Shown in pieces: positions 60,401 to 64,000 of a DNA stretch of 64,000 bases. The first letter of the stretch is position 1, and each line of letters begins with the position of its first letter. This DNA is from Clostridiales bacterium (GTDB lineage Bacteria; Bacillota; Clostridia; Saccharofermentanales; Saccharofermentanaceae): NCBI GenBank assembly GCA_017620475.1, contig JAFZQI010000044.1:62001-126000 (forward strand), given 5' to 3'. The notes under the pieces were generated by a model. That model searched no databases and was not told the DNA's origin. It saw only the letters and a program-made list of their open reading frames with translations. Made by a program: the position numbers and the translations under genes.

Positions 60401-60665
60401 CGCTATAACTTCCGATCCACAGAAATCCATCCGATGTCTGCGCGATCGCATTTGCTTCCGACGTCGGAAGTCCGTTGGCATTGTTATAAAGTACGGTGGA
60501 ATATCCTTTGGAGGCATCCAGCAGAAGCTCGGCCTCGTTCTCCGCCTCATCACCATCACGCTCCGCTGCCCTTTTTACGGGCGCGCTTCCCAAGAAGCCT
60601 GCTAACGCGATAAAGCCAGCCAGGCCCAGACTCAGGATCTTAATTGTCGCATGATTCTTTATCAT
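57450..60665 (-). CDS. Beta-propeller / Y_Y_Y / HD-GYP signalling protein
   Basis: 1071 residues. An N-terminal hydrophobic signal segment (about 10-28), then many two-component-propeller repeats (about 50-680; [36 protein letters not shown]). A Y_Y_Y domain (about 690-790), one membrane helix ([19 protein letters not shown], about 800-820), and an HD-GYP domain (about 835-1010) with [56 protein letters not shown]. HD-GYP domains degrade cyclic di-GMP, so this is a ligand-sensing phosphodiesterase. The last 60 residues are Glu/Pro-rich with an 11-residue repeat. Confidence 0.93.
   Translation of the reverse strand: [1071 protein letters not shown]
57463..57545 (-). repeat. 33-base tandem repeat encoding [11 protein letters not shown]
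   Basis: Two full copies and a partial copy of the 33-base unit encode the C-terminal Pro/Glu tail of the HD-GYP protein. The copies are almost identical, so copy number may vary between strains. Confidence 0.8.
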
Positions 60666-60731
60666 AAAAATACTTTAGCACATCTGCCGTCAGCGTGCAA
60701 AGCAGATTACCCATTGTTCATGGAAAGTTAG

Positions 60732-60753
60732 CATTCATGATCAAAAATGAATG
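60732..60753. promoter_or_regulatory. Inverted repeat upstream of the HD-GYP gene
   Basis: CATTCAT (60732-60738) and ATGAATG (60747-60753) around an 8-base centre, in the 161-base gap before the HD-GYP gene. It could be an operator or part of a terminator for the 60.8 kb gene; no T-run follows. Confidence 0.3.
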
Positions 60754-60826
60754 ATTCGTAAACTCGCTGCGCAAAATCAGGCGCGCTGACTGCCGTTCAG
60801 ACGCTTCCCGGCGCAGATCACCCATA

Positions 60827-61909
60827 TCAGGCGTTCTTTGCCTGGTCGTACCGCGCACCGACCTTCTCCCAGTAAGCGCTCATCTTCTGATCGCCGCGGT
60901 GGTCGGAAAGCCCGTACTTTTCCACAAGGATCCTGCCCAAATACGAAGAACACTTCTCTGCCCCCGTCACGTTCATGTGAAGTCCGGCATCATATGTGTC
61001 GAGAGAGTAGTCGATCCCGACTTCGGACTCCGCGATCTCCAGCATATTGATGTAGAGGATATCATGTTCCGCCGCATAGGCCTGCATATTTGCATCCCAT
61101 TCATCGTACCAGTGCGGATAAAGGGACGGCGACTTAATCAGCACCAGATGGATCCCCTTTTCCCTGCATAGTTCCGTCATCTTATCGAGATACTCCATCG
61201 CCTTATCGCCGAAATTCGGATCGGCCAGAGGACGCGCCGGCGGCATCTCCCCTGCCGGCATAATTTCCGTCCGCAGATAGTATCCGTTGAACGAGACCGT
61301 ATCCTTTTTGAACCAGTACTTGAAGTCCTCGGAAGTCAGCTCATTCCAGCGGCTGTGGTATCGGAGGATCGGGAAGATATAATCGATCATGTTCTCGTCT
61401 TCGCACATTGAGGCTTTGATCGCGTTCCATTTCGTCGAACTCCAGCGCATGCCGTCGAGCGCCATGCGGTTATACGCCTCATTTTGCGGTTCATTGTACA
61501 TCAGGGCCAGCACATTAAAGACCACCACATCAGGGGTCTCGTAGCGAAGTGCATCTTCAAGAAGGTAGTAGGATTGCCACGGAAGCTGCTGCGCCCCACC
61601 GCGGATAAAGCTGTTGATGCCGTATTCGCGCCACAGCTGAACTGTCGAGAAATTCTCGTACACTTCGCAGTCCCCTACAAAAAGCACATCGTGATCGCCG
61701 TATGCCTTGTAATACTCTGCGGTCAGCGCCCCTTCCGTAACCTCGCCCATGTACTTCGGACGCAGAAGCAGGTCAACAAGATAGATCGCCCCGAAGGTCA
61801 GAAGGAGCAGCACAAGGACGATCACGGCCGTGCGGGCTGTCTTACCACGCTTCGACAGCGCTCCGGCCGGAAGTTCCACATCCATGTCTTTTCGGGTATT
61901 CTCTGCCAT
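60827..61909 (-). CDS. SGNH-like membrane-anchored protein
   Basis: 360 residues. A cytoplasmic basic N-terminus, one membrane helix (about 28-48), then an extracytoplasmic domain with SGNH-type landmarks: VLFVGDCEVYENFSTVQLWREYGINSF (position of GDS motif, here GDC with Cys instead of Ser), GAQQLPWQSYYLLEDALRYETPDVVVFNV, IHLVLIKSPSLYPHWYDEW, and YDAGLHMNVTGAEKCSSYLGRIL (His block). This is the layout of DltD/AlgX-like proteins near MBOAT acyltransferases; no MBOAT gene lies here. AAAGGA precedes the start. The Ser to Cys change makes hydrolase activity uncertain. Confidence 0.75.
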   Translation of the reverse strand: MAENTRKDMDVELPAGALSKRGKTARTAVIVLVLLLLTFGAIYLVDLLLRPKYMGEVTEGALTAEYYKAYGDHDVLFVGDCEVYENFSTVQLWREYGINSFIRGGAQQLPWQSYYLLEDALRYETPDVVVFNVLALMYNEPQNEAYNRMALDGMRWSSTKWNAIKASMCEDENMIDYIFPILRYHSRWNELTSEDFKYWFKKDTVSFNGYYLRTEIMPAGEMPPARPLADPNFGDKAMEYLDKMTELCREKGIHLVLIKSPSLYPHWYDEWDANMQAYAAEHDILYINMLEIAESEVGIDYSLDTYDAGLHMNVTGAEKCSSYLGRILVEKYGLSDHRGDQKMSAYWEKVGARYDQAKNA

Positions 61910-62092
61910 GCTTGCGTCCTTTCGTCAATTCAAACATCTGCATTGTAACACATTGATATATGGCGGGAAACGAAAAAGTTGTATCATTAGATTAAATACA
62001 GCAAGCATGCCGGAAGCAATAACGCGGCAGAACGGTCCGATCCCGCGCGGGCACGCCCTAGGGACCCGAACCGTATGATTGGAAGTCAGAGT

Positions 62093-62656
62093 ATGGGAGA
62101 AGATATCAGAAAGAATGCCTCCACGATATTTTTCAAAATCCTCGTCACGGCAGATGTTCTATCACTTCTGCTCTGCCTGACCTTCGCGCTGTTTTTTCAC
62201 CCGCCGTATGGCACATATCTCACCGAATCGTATCTGAGCACACTTCGGTCGTACGAGATCTGTTCCGCCGCTTTCTATAGTTTCGGTATGTTTTTCCTGC
62301 TTCTGTCCGCAGCTTGTATATGCACGCTACTATTCGGAAGGAACATCTTCACATACGTTCTCGTCGTAGCCGCAGTTGTCGTCTCATTGCTCTTCATCAG
62401 ACCGGCCGTCCCTTACATCCTCCACAAACCGGAAGTCGTAAAGACCGTCTGTGTAAGCAAAGATGTGTATTACAAAGGGAACGAGGACATCGAAGTCCAG
62501 GAATATTGGCTGTTTTTCAAAAACGGAGCGTCGTCGAAAGTTTCCAAAAGCCTGTTCTCGAATGCGGTCGGGAAGAGTTTTTACGTGATCATGTGCGGAG
62601 ATGAGGCCGTGAGAGTGTTCGATTCCGAGCAATACAGTTTATCGCCGGATCCGTAG
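62093..62656 (+). CDS. Hypothetical membrane protein, 187 residues
   Basis: Start ATG 62093 (GGAAG upstream); ATG 62075 has no site. About three membrane helices (13-40, 62-85, 92-110), then an extracytoplasmic C-terminal domain with VCVSKDVYYKGNEDIEVQEYWLFFKNGASSKVSKSLFSNAVGKSFYVIMCGDEAVRVFDSEQYSL. The end resembles the EF/YIM-like domain of small Clostridial membrane proteins of unknown role. Divergent from the SGNH-like gene. Confidence 0.6.
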   Translation: MGEDIRKNASTIFFKILVTADVLSLLLCLTFALFFHPPYGTYLTESYLSTLRSYEICSAAFYSFGMFFLLLSAACICTLLFGRNIFTYVLVVAAVVVSLLFIRPAVPYILHKPEVVKTVCVSKDVYYKGNEDIEVQEYWLFFKNGASSKVSKSLFSNAVGKSFYVIMCGDEAVRVFDSEQYSLSPDP

Positions 62657-62793
62657 ACAGATCACTGGATCCGGATGAAAAATACAGAGGCTTGTGCTAG
62701 AATACTGTCTCGAAAGAAGCACCGGTCCTTCTGCCGCCTCAGAAGTCCTGTGCCATATCTTTGGCAAAAACACTTTTTACTTCGGAGGAATCC

Positions 62794-63546
62794 ATGGAAA
62801 TACTTCGCTACATACTCTACGTCATTCTCGCCATCATCGGCATCAAGATCGCCGGCATCATCATCTATTTCCTGTTTACATTTGCCGCTTCGATGTTCAT
62901 CAACAACAAGAAGGAATATGACAAAGAATCGAAGTTCTACCGGTTCCTCCTTCAATCCACAACGGGCATCGGCATGCACATCATGCGCATCAAGTACGAC
63001 CTTCAGGGCTTTGAGAAGATCCCCGACGGCCGTCAGATGCTCTTTGTCTGTAATCACAGAAGCAACTACGATCCCCTCATTTCCTGGCGTGTGCTTAGAA
63101 AATGGCACCCGACCTTCATCTCAAAGGCATCCAACTTCAAAGTTCCTTTCTACGGCCGCATGATCCGCCGCTGCTGCTTCATGACGATCGACCGTGAGAA
63201 CCCGAGAAATGCCATGATGACCATCGACCGCGCAAGTAAGCTCCTCAAGGCTGACGAGGTCTCCATCTTCGTCTATCCGGAAGGCACGAGAAGCAAGCAG
63301 TGCAAGCTTCTCCCGTTCCACAACGGTGTATTCAAGATCGCCCAGAAAGCCGATGTTCCGGTCGTCATCCTTACGATCCAGGGCACCGAGAAGATCAGTA
63401 AGAACTACCCCTGGCACAGCACCAAAGTTCGCGTGAAGTGTGTGGATGTATTCTCTGCAGAGCATATCAAGGGCGTCAAGACTTCGGACGTTTCCGACGA
63501 GGCAAGAGCCATCATCGCCAAGGACCTCGAGGAGAATCCGCTCTGA
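62794..63546 (+). CDS. plsC: 1-acylglycerol-3-phosphate O-acyltransferase
   Basis: 250 residues from ATG 62794, after GGAGGAA. An N-terminal membrane helix (about 5-32) precedes the acyltransferase core: LFVCNHRSNYDPLISWRVL (HX4D box, with NHRSNYD), FISKASNFKVPFYGRMIRRCCFMTIDR, and IFVYPEGTRSKQCKLLPFHNGVFKIAQKADVPVVILTIQG (EGTRS). It makes phosphatidic acid from lysophosphatidic acid. The usual plsX or plsY genes are not in the window. Confidence 0.93.
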   Translation: MEILRYILYVILAIIGIKIAGIIIYFLFTFAASMFINNKKEYDKESKFYRFLLQSTTGIGMHIMRIKYDLQGFEKIPDGRQMLFVCNHRSNYDPLISWRVLRKWHPTFISKASNFKVPFYGRMIRRCCFMTIDRENPRNAMMTIDRASKLLKADEVSIFVYPEGTRSKQCKLLPFHNGVFKIAQKADVPVVILTIQGTEKISKNYPWHSTKVRVKCVDVFSAEHIKGVKTSDVSDEARAIIAKDLEENPL

Positions 63547-63636
63547 GGTTACCGCCGGGATCTCTCCGCTAGGGTCCTTTGCGAAAAACCGCTTGCTATT
63601 GCGCCACATTGCCTGTGTTATCCACGTTCCTTCATG

Positions 63637-63645
63637 TGCTACAAT
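63637..63645 (+). promoter_or_regulatory. Extended -10 promoter of the last gene
   Basis: TGCTACAAT at 63637-63645, 36 bases before the ATG at 63681. Confidence 0.5.
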
Positions 63646-63680
63646 AACGTCGTAGTGATTCATCGAGGGAGGGTGTATCT

Positions 63681-64000
63681 ATGGGTTTCTTTCAGGATTT
63701 CAAAGATAATTGGAACAGCATCAAAGAGAAGAACAGTGGCAATCTGAAGGCTTCGGAGGGGATCCGTGATACCTTCATCAAGGATCTGGAGCGTTTCTAC
63801 GAGGACGGTACGGAACCGAGCCAGGCCTCCCAGGACATGCGGTACTTCCTGCACCAGCACGAGAAGCGCCTTGCCGAGAAAGGCGTGAAGATCCAGCGCC
63901 GCTACACTTTCCAGAAAAAGGGCATCAAGCACACGATGACCAGGAACCGGCCGCCGTATACCGTTGACCGCTCCTTTGCCGAGTGCGATTCTTCCACGCA
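63681..64000 (+). CDS. Hypothetical protein, cut by the window end
   Basis: Start ATG 63681 with AGGGAGG upstream (63665-63674). The visible 106 residues (MGFFQDFKDNWNSIKEKNSG...) are soluble and charged, with KDLERFYEDGTEP and a RRYTFQKKG block. No signal peptide. The family is not recognised and the C-terminus lies outside. Confidence 0.6.
   Translation, partial: MGFFQDFKDNWNSIKEKNSGNLKASEGIRDTFIKDLERFYEDGTEPSQASQDMRYFLHQHEKRLAEKGVKIQRRYTFQKKGIKHTMTRNRPPYTVDRSFAECDSST

Overview
This 64 kb window is a dense bacterial chromosome segment of medium GC, with no rRNA, tRNA, phage or insertion-sequence genes that I can see. Class Clostridia (Gram-positive, anaerobic) is the best guess. The reasons are the many single-membrane lipoproteins, strong AGGAGG-type ribosome sites, a moxR-DUF58-transglutaminase operon, RadA, a heterodimeric drug-exporter pair, MEP-pathway isoprenoid genes, and families common in gut and rumen Clostridia (TSCPD protein, DUF1015, DUF885, DUF4214, FeoB-associated Cys-rich protein). 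Genus cannot be read from the sequence.

Layout: 1-2.0 kb holds a CHASE2 sensor (cut by the window edge) and a FecR-domain anchor protein with a long Thr-Pro linker. 2.2-3.1 kb has an unknown protein and a TSCPD protein that seems to start at ATT. 3.1-7.3 kb is the moxR-DUF58-transglutaminase operon. 7.4-9.3 kb encodes a DUF4214/NodB polysaccharide deacetylase. 9.6-13.8 kb holds a HIT protein, a divergent alaS and a WYL regulator. 14-19.6 kb is a plus-strand run: DUF1015, a flavin oxidoreductase and a giant DUF2298 membrane protein. 19.6-22.5 kb is an amino-sugar cluster (glmM, a left-handed beta-helix protein, nagB). 23.5-27.7 kb is a MarR-regulated heterodimeric ABC exporter. 28-31.6 kb has a membrane protein, SIMPL protein, methyltransferase, surE and Dabb protein. 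31.8-33.6 kb is a lipoprotein. 33.7-36.5 kb is serine biosynthesis (a SerC-type aminotransferase, then serA). 37.5-40.7 kb encodes a very large transmembrane PP2C-like pseudophosphatase. 41-45 kb has two DUF885 lipoproteins around a small Cys-rich membrane protein. 45.1-50 kb is an acyl-CoA ligase with an ABC-2 transporter. 50.2-53 kb has radA, ispD and a divergent ispF. 53.2-54.7 kb has a thioredoxin-like lipoprotein and an Mrp/NBP35 ATPase. 55.3-56 kb is a restriction-fold nuclease-like gene. 56.1-64 kb has an RsmC-like methyltransferase, a lipoprotein, a propeller/HD-GYP sensor, an SGNH-like membrane protein, small membrane proteins, plsC and a cut-off unknown gene.

The most unusual structure is the 589-base gap between the Mrp ATPase and the nuclease-like gene. 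It holds three copies of an inverted-repeat module at an exact 62-base period (8-3-8-10-8-3-8 geometry, half-sites one helical turn apart), preceded by a cluster of TTCTTTTCGAGAAGAA-type repeats. The core of that second repeat (CAGTKCTTTTSG and its complement CSAAAAGMACTG) recurs in many other intergenic regions here and in a few poorly constrained coding segments. This array plus nuclease is my main candidate for an undescribed system. The second is the 1053-residue pseudophosphatase, in which every PP2C metal-binding motif is replaced.
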